Assembly (NCBI RefSeq): GCF_965204195.1
Contig: NZ_OZ241975.1
Span: forward strand, 1,426,001 to 1,490,000
Length of the DNA stretch: 64,000 nucleotides
From: Poriferisodalis sp965204195
Lineage (GTDB): Bacteria > Actinomycetota > Acidimicrobiia > Acidimicrobiales > Poriferisodalaceae
Direction: 5' to 3'
A program made the position numbers and the translations under genes. Positions 53,019 to 61,748 of this stretch are shown in pieces. The notes under the pieces were generated by a model. It saw only the letters and a program-made list of their open reading frames with translations. It was not told where the DNA came from and searched no databases. The first letter of the stretch is position 1; every line of letters starts with the position of its first letter.

Positions 53019-54143
53019 GTGAACGGCCCGGCCACCGACACCCCCGCCAGCACCCCCGCCGACGTATCGTCCGAAGCGCTGCTCGCCAGCATCGACGCTG
53101 CGCGCGGCCAGGGATTGGCCGCGGTCGCTGCCGCAGAAACCAGCGACGAGCTGGCACAAGTCGAATCAACGCTGTTCGGGCGCAAAGCTGCGCTCGGGCA
53201 GATCAAGCAAGGCTTGGGTTCGCTGCCGCCGGAACAGCGAGCCGCGGTCGGGCGAGCGCTCAACGAAGCGCAGCAGGACCTGCGAGCGGCGCACGCGGAG
53301 GCCGCCGATGAGCTGGCCGCCTCGGCACGCCGTGAGCAGTTGCAGCGCGAGTGGCTCGACCTCACCGAGACGCCGCCGGGGCCTGAGCGCGGCCACCTGC
53401 ACCTGGTCACCCAGACCACCGAACGCCTCGAGGACGTGTTCGTCGGCATGGGCTTCACGGTTTCCGAAGGCCCCCAAGCCGAGACCGACTGGTACAACTT
53501 CGAGGCGCTCAACCTGCCTGCGGCGCACCCTGCGCGTTCCATGTGGGACACGCTCTACCTGGACCTCGGCGAGCGCACCGAGCTCGGCGACGGCGAGGGC
53601 GGCGAAGCGTCCAACGTGGTGCTGCGCACGCACACCTCGCCAGTGCAGATCCGGGTGATGGAAGTGCAGCCGCCGCCGATCTACACGATCTGCCCAGGGC
53701 GCGTGTTCCGGCGCGACACCGCGGATGCCAGCCATATGCCGGTCTTCCACCAGATCGAGGGTCTCGTGGTGGATCGAGGCATCGCGTTCGCTGACCTTGC
53801 GGGCACGCTCGAAGAGTTCACCTCGGCCTATTTCGGCAAGGCGATCTCGTCGCGGCTGCGCCCTTCGTACTTCCCGTTCACCGAGCCGTCCGCGGAGTTC
53901 GACATCACCTGCGTGATCTGCGAGGGCGCCGGCTGCCAGACCTGCCAGCGCACGGGCTGGATCGAGCTGGGCGGTTGCGGCATGGTGCATCCCAATGTGC
54001 TCGCGAACTGCGGCATCGATTTCGAGGAATGGACGGGCTTTGCCTTCGGCTTCGGCATCGACCGTCTCGCGTTGATGCGCCACGGCATCGACGACCTGCG
54101 CGACATGTACACCAACGACATCCGCTTCCTCAGCCAGTTCTGA
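53019..54143 (+). CDS. pheS: Phenylalanyl-tRNA synthetase alpha subunit
   Basis: A 374-residue catalytic subunit of the alpha2-beta2 enzyme. The N-terminal coiled coil precedes the class II core: motif 1 region GHLHLVTQTTERLEDVFVGMGF, motif 2 GRVFRRDTADASHMPVFHQIEG, and motif 3 GFAFGFGIDRLALMRHGIDD. A CxxC-type segment (CVICEGAGCQTCQRTGW) replaces the usual stretch and may bind zinc. GTG 53019 is preferred over TTG 52998. It is followed by pheT after 37 bp. Confidence 0.95.
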   Translation: MNGPATDTPASTPADVSSEALLASIDAARGQGLAAVAAAETSDELAQVESTLFGRKAALGQIKQGLGSLPPEQRAAVGRALNEAQQDLRAAHAEAADELAASARREQLQREWLDLTETPPGPERGHLHLVTQTTERLEDVFVGMGFTVSEGPQAETDWYNFEALNLPAAHPARSMWDTLYLDLGERTELGDGEGGEASNVVLRTHTSPVQIRVMEVQPPPIYTICPGRVFRRDTADASHMPVFHQIEGLVVDRGIAFADLAGTLEEFTSAYFGKAISSRLRPSYFPFTEPSAEFDITCVICEGAGCQTCQRTGWIELGGCGMVHPNVLANCGIDFEEWTGFAFGFGIDRLALMRHGIDDLRDMYTNDIRFLSQF

Positions 54144-54180
54144 TGCCCGCAGACCTGCTTGGGCGAGGGGGACAGCCCCG

Positions 54181-56634
54181 ATGAAGGTGCTGCTGAGCTG
54201 GCTGCGCGAGTTCGCGCCCATCGAGGGCGACCCCGCTGAGCTGGCCGATCACTTGAGCGACCTCGGCATGGCTGTCGAGGAGATGCGCATGCTGCCGTCG
54301 CTCGACGGTGTCGTCGTTGCCCGCGTGGCCGGCTTGCGGCCTCACCCGGAGGCCGACCGCATCCAGCTGGTGGACATCGAGTTGCCCGGTGCCGCGGGTG
54401 AGGGAACGGGCGGCGCGCTGCAGGTGTGCTGCGGCGCGTTCAACATGTCGGTCGGCGACTTGGTGCCGTTCGCCACCGTCGGCACGACCATGCCGGGCGG
54501 CCTCGTCATCGGTGAGCGCCGCATGCGCGGTCAGCTCTCTCAGGGCATGTGCTGCTCCGCCGCGGAACTTGAGCTGGGAGCCGATGCCGAGGGCATCATG
54601 ATCCTGCCTAGCGAATTTGAACTCGGCGCTCCGCTCATGTCGCAGCTCGGCCTCGCCGGTGACGTGCTGTACGACCTGGAGGTGAACCCGAACCGTCCTG
54701 ACGCAATGTCGGTGGCCGGCGTGGCCCGTGACCTGGCCGCGCGGCTCGACGTGCCCTTCCGGATTCCTGTGCCGGTCGTCAGCGAGACCGGCGAGGACGT
54801 CTCGACAGTGGCATCGGTGGAGATCATCGACGCTGATCTTTGCGGTCGGTTCGGTGTGCGCGTCATCCGGGACGTGTCGATCGGCCAGTCGCCGCTGTGG
54901 ATGCAGGCCCGGCTGACGCTGTGCGGGATGCGTCCGATCAACTCCGTGGTGGACGTCTCGAACTACGTGATGCTGGAGCTGGGCACGCCGAACCACACGT
55001 ACGACCTGGCGCTTGTGCCCGGCGGTCACCTGGGGACGAGGCGCTCGGCGGGTGGAGAGCGTCTCGTCACGCTCGACGGCAGCGAACGCGAGATGCTCCG
55101 GGGCGATGGCCTGATCGTCGACCGCGACGACCGGCCCATCGGCATCTCGGGTGTGATGGGCGGCGAGAACACCGAGATCGGCGACAGCACCACGGCGGTG
55201 CTGCTCGAGCTCGCATGGTGGGATCGCCTGTCCATCAGCCGCACCTCCCAGCGGCTTGGCCTGCGTTCAGAAGCCTCGATGCGCTTCGAGCGCGGCACCG
55301 ACCATGAGCTCGTACCGATCGCATTGGACCGGTTCTGCGAACTGCTGGACCGGGTGACCCCCGGCGGCGTGTCGGTGTGCAGCGGCCGGCTTGACGGCCG
55401 CGGCGATCTGCCCCCGACCACCCGCGTCCGTGTGCGCCCGGCCCGCATGAGCCACCTGCTGGGGCGGCGATTCAGCTCCGATGAGCTGCGTGGCCTGCTC
55501 GATCCCATCGGTCTGCAGTGCACTGAGTCTGATGACGCCGCTCCACGCGGCGCTGAGCCCGATGACGGGGCGCTGGAAGTGACCATTCCCAGTTTCCGAC
55601 CGGACGTGGTCACTGAGACTGACGTAGCCGAGGAGGTTGCCCGCCACTATGGGTACCAGCGACTGGGCCGCACCGTCCCGCGTTCACCCGAGCCGGGTCG
55701 ACTGACGCCGGCCCAACGATTGCGTCGCGACCTGCGGCGTGTGCTGGTGGGGGCGGGCCTGTCCGAAGCCATGCCTAACCCGTTCCTGGCTCCCGATGCC
55801 GTGCGCCGGGCCGGGATCGACGGCGCAGATCCAGTACGACTCCTGAACCCGCTCGCGACCGAGGAATCCGTCCTTCGACCGTCGCTGCTCCCGGGCCTGA
55901 TTGCCGCAGCTGCGTACAACTCCTCCCATCGCAACGACTCCGTGTCGCTGTTCGAGATCGGTGTGGTGTTCGGCCCCCCGCCGGCGGGAGACGCCGACAC
56001 AGCCGCTGCAGACACGTCTGCCGCAGCGGTGCTGCCCACCGAGACAGAACACCTCGGCGCCATCTGGGCGGACGGCGAAGCGGCCGACGCAGTGCATCTG
56101 ACCGAGCTCATCGCGACGGCATTCGGTCTCCGCCTCTCGCTCACGAACGCGAACGACCTTGACGGCATGCACCCTGTGCGCGCCGCTCAGGTGTTGCTGG
56201 ACGGGCAGGCTGTCGGCGTTGTAGGCGAGGTCGACCCGGTGGTCTGCGAACGCCACGGTTTCTTGCAACGCTGCGCCTGGCTCCAGGTGAACGTGGAGCC
56301 CCTGCTCGCGGCGGCATCCGCCGCCGCCGAGCGGCCCTACCGACTGGTCTCCACCTACCCGTCCAGCGACATCGATTTGGCATTCGCCGTACCGGACGGC
56401 GTCCAAGCCTCACAGGTGCGCAGCACGCTGCTCGCTTCAGGCGGCGACGAACTGCGCTCGGTCGACCTCTTCGACATCTACCGAGGCGATCAGATGGACC
56501 CAGGCACGCGCTCGCTGGCCTATCGCCTGCGGCTGCAGGCCGACGATCGCACGCTCACCGACGAGCAGGTAGCCGACATCCGCCAGCGCTGCATCGACGC
56601 CGTGGAGCACGCCCACAGCGCAGTGCTGCGCTGA
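54181..56634 (+). CDS. pheT: Phenylalanyl-tRNA synthetase beta subunit, with in-frame palindromic insert
   Basis: An 817-residue subunit. In order: tRNA-binding OB domain (HPEADRIQLVDIELPG...), B3/4 editing domain (MRPINSVVDVSNYVMLELG), B5 domain (IPSFRPDVVTETDVAEEVARHYGY), catalytic-like core (NPLATEESVLRPSLLPGLI), and C-terminal FDX-ACB domain (YPSSDIDLAFAVPDGV). Within B5, between LQCTES and ALEVTIPSF, the residues DDAAPRGAEPDDG are an insertion encoded by a short palindrome (55533-55556). Otherwise normal for the family. It closes the operon. Confidence 0.95.
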   Translation: MKVLLSWLREFAPIEGDPAELADHLSDLGMAVEEMRMLPSLDGVVVARVAGLRPHPEADRIQLVDIELPGAAGEGTGGALQVCCGAFNMSVGDLVPFATVGTTMPGGLVIGERRMRGQLSQGMCCSAAELELGADAEGIMILPSEFELGAPLMSQLGLAGDVLYDLEVNPNRPDAMSVAGVARDLAARLDVPFRIPVPVVSETGEDVSTVASVEIIDADLCGRFGVRVIRDVSIGQSPLWMQARLTLCGMRPINSVVDVSNYVMLELGTPNHTYDLALVPGGHLGTRRSAGGERLVTLDGSEREMLRGDGLIVDRDDRPIGISGVMGGENTEIGDSTTAVLLELAWWDRLSISRTSQRLGLRSEASMRFERGTDHELVPIALDRFCELLDRVTPGGVSVCSGRLDGRGDLPPTTRVRVRPARMSHLLGRRFSSDELRGLLDPIGLQCTESDDAAPRGAEPDDGALEVTIPSFRPDVVTETDVAEEVARHYGYQRLGRTVPRSPEPGRLTPAQRLRRDLRRVLVGAGLSEAMPNPFLAPDAVRRAGIDGADPVRLLNPLATEESVLRPSLLPGLIAAAAYNSSHRNDSVSLFEIGVVFGPPPAGDADTAAADTSAAAVLPTETEHLGAIWADGEAADAVHLTELIATAFGLRLSLTNANDLDGMHPVRAAQVLLDGQAVGVVGEVDPVVCERHGFLQRCAWLQVNVEPLLAAASAAAERPYRLVSTYPSSDIDLAFAVPDGVQASQVRSTLLASGGDELRSVDLFDIYRGDQMDPGTRSLAYRLRLQADDRTLTDEQVADIRQRCIDAVEHAHSAVLR
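55533..55556 (+). repeat. Short palindromic repeat in pheT
   Basis: TGACGCCGCTCCACGCGGCG plus CTGA: stem CGCCGC/GCGGCG around a 5-nt loop. Near-identical copies occur at 57121-57144 and 58472-58494 in other genes. It encodes an extra loop in the PheT B5 domain. Confidence 0.72.
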
Positions 56635-56682
56635 GGCATCGAATGCACCGGATCGCTCCCGTCGAGTGTTGACGGATCGGCC

Positions 56683-57633
56683 TCAATAGCCCAGGTCGAG
56701 GTACACGGGGCCGATCAGTGGCTCGCCCGCAGCCCGCAGTGCCACGTTGGCGGTGACCCGCTCGGCCAGCAGCACGAGGCCCATCTCGGGCGTGTTGCCG
56801 ATATGGGGCGTGATGAGGCAGTTCGGCAGGCTCCACAGCGGGTGGCCGTCAGGGAGTGGTTCGGGGTCGGTGACATCCAGAGCGGCGCCTCCGATCTGGC
56901 CGGCCCGCAGCGCTTCGACGAGATCTTCCGTGACAATGTGCCCGCCGCGGGCCACGTTCACGATCCAGGCGTGATCGGGCAGCGCCGCCAGCTCGGCCGC
57001 GCCGATGATGCCTGCAGTGTCGGGCGTCAGCGCCAGTGCGAGGAACAGCACATCGGTTCCCGGCAGTACCTGTGTCAACTCATCCGGTCCGACGACGCGT
57101 GCGGCTCCCGCTGTGTCGCTTGACGCCGCTCCGTGCGGCGCTGAGAGCATGGGGCGGTTGCGTACCACGGTCACCTCGCAGCCGAACGGTGCGAGCAGGC
57201 GCAGCAGCGAGTCGGTGATGCCGCCGCCGCCCAGCACGGTCACCGACGCGCCGAGCAGGTTGCGGCCCTCGGGGGCTGTCCAATCTGTCGCGCGGGCGTA
57301 GGTGGCCATGCCCCGTATGCCGGCCAGTGCCAGCATCAGCGCGTGCTCGGCGACGGGCTCCGCGTACACGCCCTTGCCGCAATACCACTCGACGGCAGGC
57401 CGGGCGGTCACGATGTCGACGACCGGTTCGATGCCCGCGTAGGGCAGCTGCACCCACTCAATGGCGGGATTGGCATCGACCAGTTCCCCGATCAGGTGGG
57501 CCTGGGTGGGCTCGGCCCACACGAGCGCCGATGCGCCGTCCGGTGTGCTGACCGTGCCCCCGCCCCGCACCACCGCTTCGGCCAGCACGGGGCGCCTCCA
57601 GCAGTCGGGCTCGACGGCTACCAGCACGCTCAT
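56683..57633 (-). CDS. D-isomer-specific 2-hydroxyacid dehydrogenase
   Basis: A 316-residue NAD(P)-dependent dehydrogenase. The Rossmann loop is VLGGGGITDSLLRLL, followed by strand CEVTVVRNRP. The conserved segments LALALTPDTAGIIGAAELAAL and HAWIVNVARGGHIV carry the substrate Arg, and ALDVTDPEPLPDGHPLWSLPNCLITPHIG carries the catalytic Glu/His. An insertion SAPHGAASSDTAG after the second strand is encoded by the palindromic repeat at 57107-57144. The 2-hydroxyacid substrate is unknown. It is 10 bp downstream of the SDR gene, so the two form an operon. Confidence 0.87.
   Translation of the reverse strand: MSVLVAVEPDCWRRPVLAEAVVRGGGTVSTPDGASALVWAEPTQAHLIGELVDANPAIEWVQLPYAGIEPVVDIVTARPAVEWYCGKGVYAEPVAEHALMLALAGIRGMATYARATDWTAPEGRNLLGASVTVLGGGGITDSLLRLLAPFGCEVTVVRNRPMLSAPHGAASSDTAGAARVVGPDELTQVLPGTDVLFLALALTPDTAGIIGAAELAALPDHAWIVNVARGGHIVTEDLVEALRAGQIGGAALDVTDPEPLPDGHPLWSLPNCLITPHIGNTPEMGLVLLAERVTANVALRAAGEPLIGPVYLDLGY
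57107..57144 (-). repeat. Short palindromic repeat in dehydrogenase gene
   Basis: Core TGACGCCGCTCCGTGCGGCG (57121-57140), with the 5' extension CCCGCTGTGTCGCT (57107-57120) shared with the copy at 58458. Read on the gene strand it gives APHGAASSDTAG. Confidence 0.75.
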
Positions 57634-57643
57634 CGGCGAGCGC

Positions 57644-58510
57644 TCAGCGGCCGGCGGCCATGACGCCGCCGTCGGGGAAGATGATCTCGCCGGTCACGAA
57701 GCTGGCGTCGTCGCTGCACAGGTACAGGCAGGCGTTGGCGATGTCATCGGGTTCGCCGAGCCGCCCGAGCGGCGTCTCGCGCTCGCGCGCCTGCACCCAC
57801 CGCTCGTTGCCCAGCACAGCGCCGCTCATGGATGTCTGGATGTATCCGGGACCCACGGCGTTGACGCGGATGTTGTACCGACTGAGCTCGAGGGCAGCGC
57901 AGCGAGTGAGCATCCAGACGCCAGCCTTTGACACGCAGTAGTCCGAACTGCCCTTGAGCACATTGGTGCCGGCAATCGACGAGATGTTGACGATGGCGCC
58001 CCCGCCGTTGTCGCGCATCTTGCGAGCCACGGCCTGGTTCGTGAGCATCACGCCGGTCAGGTTCACATCGAGCACGCGCTGCCATGATTCCAGTGACTTG
58101 TCGATGAAGAACATGTCGCCGCGATCGAAGCGGTCATGTCCAGCCTGGTCTTCGATCTCGCGGCTCACATAGCCCGAGTGAGAGATCCCTGCTGCTGCCA
58201 CGCACGCGTCGATGCGTCCGAATGCATCGACGGCCGCATCAGCCATCGCGTCGTTCTGCTCCTGCTGCGAAGTGTCCACCCGCACGGCGATGGCATCGCG
58301 GCCGAGCGCGTTGATCTCCTCGACGACGTTTGCCGCCCGGTCGGGGTTCAGATCGGCCACCACGATCGACGCCCCCTCGGACGCAAAGCGCAGCCCGCAG
58401 GCTCGCCCGATGCCCGACGCCCCGCCGGTGATCACCGCCACCTTGCCCGCCATCCGACCCGCTGTGTCGCTTGACGCCGCTCCATGCGGTGCTGTGCTTC
58501 CTGATGTCAT
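57644..58510 (-). CDS. Short-chain dehydrogenase/reductase
   Basis: A 288-residue SDR oxidoreductase. The cofactor loop is VAVITGGASGIGRACG, with the Asp in IVVADLNPDRA (NAD preference), the catalytic Ser in IVNISSIAGTN, and YxxxK as YCVSKAGVW. A C-terminal GEIIFPDGGVMA is typical. The first 19 residues (MTSGSTAPHGAASSDTAGR) come largely from the palindromic repeat. The ATG at 58510 is preferred because a strong RBS (GGAGGGG) lies directly before it; ATG 58453 would give a standard N-terminus without RBS. It is upstream of the 2-hydroxyacid dehydrogenase gene. Confidence 0.88.
   Translation of the reverse strand: MTSGSTAPHGAASSDTAGRMAGKVAVITGGASGIGRACGLRFASEGASIVVADLNPDRAANVVEEINALGRDAIAVRVDTSQQEQNDAMADAAVDAFGRIDACVAAAGISHSGYVSREIEDQAGHDRFDRGDMFFIDKSLESWQRVLDVNLTGVMLTNQAVARKMRDNGGGAIVNISSIAGTNVLKGSSDYCVSKAGVWMLTRCAALELSRYNIRVNAVGPGYIQTSMSGAVLGNERWVQARERETPLGRLGEPDDIANACLYLCSDDASFVTGEIIFPDGGVMAAGR
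58458..58494 (-). repeat. Short palindromic repeat in SDR gene
   Basis: CCCGCTGTGTCGCT followed by TGACGCCGCTCCATGCGGTG and CTG; matches 57107-57144 except for two bases in the right arm, which weaken the stem. It encodes APHGAASSDTAG near the N-terminus. Confidence 0.75.
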
Positions 58511-58600
58511 AGCCCCTCCGCGTGCACTCGAGTGATCAGCAACGCTGACCGTGCAAGATCATGCCCCACAGGTGCGGCTCGAGTCGGTTGAAGCTGTTGA

Positions 58601-61600
58601 TCAACCCGGTTTGCTGACCCGGGCCTTCAGGTTCTCGCGCCGCCCGCGGATGAGCCGCCACGTGACCCGCTCATGCTTCGGCGAGATGCCCATGGCCTGG
58701 CGGATGATGCGTTCGTCGACATCATCAGGTGCCGGGGAGAATCCGATCTCGGTGGCCATCCGGACCCCGTTGCGGGCAAAGAACGACGACGCGATGCGCT
58801 CGAATTGGGCCAGCACCTCCATCTCGGGCTCGAGTTCGCCGGTCACCGAGCACAGGTAGGCGAAATTCTTGATGAACAGCATCAGTTCCTTGGGAATGCG
58901 CGCACCGTTCGCCAGCAGTCCCGAGATGAGGGCCCGGAACTCGGCGGTGAACTCGTCCTCGGTGAGCTCGAGGGGGTCGAAACCGGGTCGGTCGAGGCGC
59001 AGATCTTCGATGACTCGCTCGGGGTTGCTGCCAGGTCCAAAGGCACCCAGATCGATCATGCCGGCGATCTGCGACTGCAGGTCGCCCGTCAGCAGTCCGA
59101 CCACATAGCGCAGGAATGCAACCCGCTTGGGTCCTTCGAGCCGGCCTGTGATGCCGAAGTCGACCAGCCCGATCACCGGCGGCTGGCCCGGCGGCGTGCC
59201 TTCGGTGTCGATGAACACGTTGCCGGCGTGAAAGTCGCCGTGGAAAACGCCGGTCATGCACGCACCGTGCAGCAGGGCATCGTTCATCTGGCGGAAGATG
59301 GCAGCAGCTTCGCCGTCGGCCAGGTCATCCGAACGCAACTCGCTCAGCGGCCGGCCTGCTACCGGGCTCATCACGATCACTCGCTCGGTCACACCGTCGA
59401 GCACCGGCTCGGGCACCTGCCAGCGGCCGCTGGTGGTGGCTCGCAGCGCCCTGTCGACTTCGAAGAGGTTTGCCACCTCGACTCGGAAATCGAGCTCTTC
59501 GGTGATGGTCTCTGCGAACAGCTCCACGAGCGCCGGCGGGTTGGCCAGTGCAGCGATCGGGATGCGGCCCACCAGCTTGGGCGCGATCCACGCCAGTACT
59601 GCCAGGTCGCGCTCGACGCGCCGTCGGATACCAGGCCGCTGCACCTTCACCATGACTGGTGTGCCTTCCGGCAGCCGCGCCGCGTGCACCTGCGCTATCG
59701 ATGCGGCAGCCGTCGCCTCGGTGTCGAATTCGGAGAACCGCGAATCGATATCGCCGAGCTCCGCTCCGACGACGTCGCGGATCGCGGTCCATGGCTCGGC
59801 AGGTACTTGGTCGCGGCACAGGCGGCACTCGGCCACCAGTGCATCGGGGAAGACCCCCTCGCCGGCCGCGATCAGCTGTGCCAGCTTGATGTACGCAGGG
59901 CCGAGCTTGGTGGCCGCCAGCCGCAGCCGCCGGTAGATCCGCTCCCGTCGCTCGTCGGAATCGAGTCGCCGGTCCAGCAGTCGTCCGGCGTAGACGGCCC
60001 AGCCGATACGAGCCGCCGTGACTGCGAGGCGAAATACAGGCGGGAACTTCGGGCGCGCGATCAGTTCGGGCACGCTGTCGTGGATCGCCCGGCGAATCGG
60101 GGCAATCGATGCGAGATAGCGGTCGCGCTCAGCGGATGTTCCGAGATCTGTCCGGGCATCGGCGGGCGGCAGCGTCCCGGCCGGAACGCGTTCGGCCAGC
60201 GGTGGCGCATTCAATCGCAGGTGCATGCGAGACGGTCCCCAGATGCCCAACGAGAGCGGCTTCCACTGCACGGGCTCGCTGAGCTCGAAGCTCTCGACAT
60301 GCTCGACGAAGATGCGCAGCGCTTCCTGCAACTCCGCCCGCGCCAGGAATGCTCCCAAGCAGTGGTGTGCGCCGCTGCCGAATGCGAGATGCGGATGCTC
60401 TCGCGGGAGCGTCGCATCGAAGTCATACGGGTCGAAGCCGTGTCCGTCTGGGTGACCTTCGTGTGCGACTTCCTCACCGTTGCGCGACGACGCCGCGGCA
60501 TCGGTTGCCGCATGAGCCGGACAACCGCCGCTGAGGCTGGCGGCGTGCAGGCCGATCATCACGACGGTGCCCGCGGGGAACAGCAGATCGTTCACGACGA
60601 CATCGGTGGTGGCGATCCGCATCGCCGTGCGCACAGCCCCGATGTAGCGCAGCGATTCCTCCACGTAGGCCGGGATCCGATCCGGATCGGCACGCAGCGC
60701 TGCGTACTGCTCCGGCCGGTCGGTCAGCACCGCCAAGGTGGCACCGAGTTGGTTGCGCGTGGTGTCGGTGCCAGCGATGAGCAATGCCTCGACCATGCCG
60801 ATGAGCTCGTCTTCGCTCAGGCGGTCGCCCTCGTCAGACACGCCAATCAGCTCAGTGAGCAGATCGTCGGCCGGCTCGGCCCGCCGGCGCTCGATCAGGT
60901 CGACCACGTATGCGCCGAGTTCGGCCTGGGCTGTCGCGATGTCGCCGAGCCTGCTCACGACGGCCTCGGCGTCGCCGTCGAAGAGCCCGAAGATGGTCTC
61001 GGCCCATCGGCCGAACCGGCCCCAGTCGTCGTCGGTCACGCCCAGCAGGCGGCAGATGACCGGCACCGGATAGGGGTCGCACAGCTCCGAGACGATCTCG
61101 CCCCCGCCGCCGGCCAACAGCGGTTCGAGCAGTCTCGTCGCGTGCGTGGCCATGAAGGGTCGCAGCCGGTCTGCAGCGGCAGGCGTGAAGGCACGACCGA
61201 AGAGCCGTCTCAGGCGGCGGTGATCGTCGCCTTCGAGCGACAGCACATTGGGCCGGGCGCGCATGGCCTCGCCGCCGGTGCTCACAGGCGCGTCCCGGCG
61301 AGCGCGAGCCATCAGCGCGTTGAAGTTCACCGTCGTGCGCCGCGCGCTGTCCGCCCCGCCGCTGCCACGCCCTATGCCGTCGGATCCTCCGCCGTCGAGC
61401 CCAGTGCCGTCGAGCATGGCGACGCCCGCGAGCATCGAGATCCACGCGGGATCGCGCAGGATCGTTCGGGCCTCGTCGTAGCCATGGACGAACAACCCGA
61501 ACGGAGTGCGCACGACCCAGTCGCCGGTGCGGCTGAGTTCCCGGCTCATTGCCACCAGATCGGCAAACTCGCCGATCGCGAAGTCGGCGAAGGGAACGGC

Positions 61601-61666
61601 TCCTTCGTCGTCGACCGAGCGCGCCGATGCTCGCTGCGATCCGGGCGCTGTCGCAGTGCTGCTCAC
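58601..61666 (-). CDS. Cytochrome P450 fused to UbiB/ABC1-family kinase
   Basis: A 1021-residue fusion. Residues 1 to about 480 are a P450: I-helix LIAGTDTTRNQLG, ExxR in EESLRYIG, and the heme loop HLAFGSGAHHCLGAFLAR with the axial Cys. From about residue 520 follows an ABC1/UbiB kinase-like domain: KLGPAYIKLAQ, the Ala-rich loop AAASIAQVHAA, VMVKVQRPGI, the Glu in EELDFRVEVAN, HGDFHAGN and DFG in GLVDFGITG. GTG 61666 is used; an upstream open stretch is not protein-like and overlaps the divergent gene. A 25-residue insert (GGCPAHAATDAAASSRNG...) interrupts the region before the heme loop. UbiB proteins support isoprenoid lipid metabolism, so the P450 may act on a lipid; inferred. Confidence 0.85.
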   Translation of the reverse strand: MSSTATAPGSQRASARSVDDEGAVPFADFAIGEFADLVAMSRELSRTGDWVVRTPFGLFVHGYDEARTILRDPAWISMLAGVAMLDGTGLDGGGSDGIGRGSGGADSARRTTVNFNALMARARRDAPVSTGGEAMRARPNVLSLEGDDHRRLRRLFGRAFTPAAADRLRPFMATHATRLLEPLLAGGGGEIVSELCDPYPVPVICRLLGVTDDDWGRFGRWAETIFGLFDGDAEAVVSRLGDIATAQAELGAYVVDLIERRRAEPADDLLTELIGVSDEGDRLSEDELIGMVEALLIAGTDTTRNQLGATLAVLTDRPEQYAALRADPDRIPAYVEESLRYIGAVRTAMRIATTDVVVNDLLFPAGTVVMIGLHAASLSGGCPAHAATDAAASSRNGEEVAHEGHPDGHGFDPYDFDATLPREHPHLAFGSGAHHCLGAFLARAELQEALRIFVEHVESFELSEPVQWKPLSLGIWGPSRMHLRLNAPPLAERVPAGTLPPADARTDLGTSAERDRYLASIAPIRRAIHDSVPELIARPKFPPVFRLAVTAARIGWAVYAGRLLDRRLDSDERRERIYRRLRLAATKLGPAYIKLAQLIAAGEGVFPDALVAECRLCRDQVPAEPWTAIRDVVGAELGDIDSRFSEFDTEATAAASIAQVHAARLPEGTPVMVKVQRPGIRRRVERDLAVLAWIAPKLVGRIPIAALANPPALVELFAETITEELDFRVEVANLFEVDRALRATTSGRWQVPEPVLDGVTERVIVMSPVAGRPLSELRSDDLADGEAAAIFRQMNDALLHGACMTGVFHGDFHAGNVFIDTEGTPPGQPPVIGLVDFGITGRLEGPKRVAFLRYVVGLLTGDLQSQIAGMIDLGAFGPGSNPERVIEDLRLDRPGFDPLELTEDEFTAEFRALISGLLANGARIPKELMLFIKNFAYLCSVTGELEPEMEVLAQFERIASSFFARNGVRMATEIGFSPAPDDVDERIIRQAMGISPKHERVTWRLIRGRRENLKARVSKPG

Positions 61667-61748
61667 AACCCCTATCTCATCACGCACGCCGCCGCGTTCC
61701 ACCGCGGACTGCGTCGGCGCTGGCCGGCCGTCACGACAGACTGACGCC

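Noticed and set aside
58673..61744. 1023-codon open frame on the plus strand opposite the P450-kinase gene
   Set aside because: No domain signature and His/Arg/Gln-rich composition; a shadow of the high-GC minus-strand gene.
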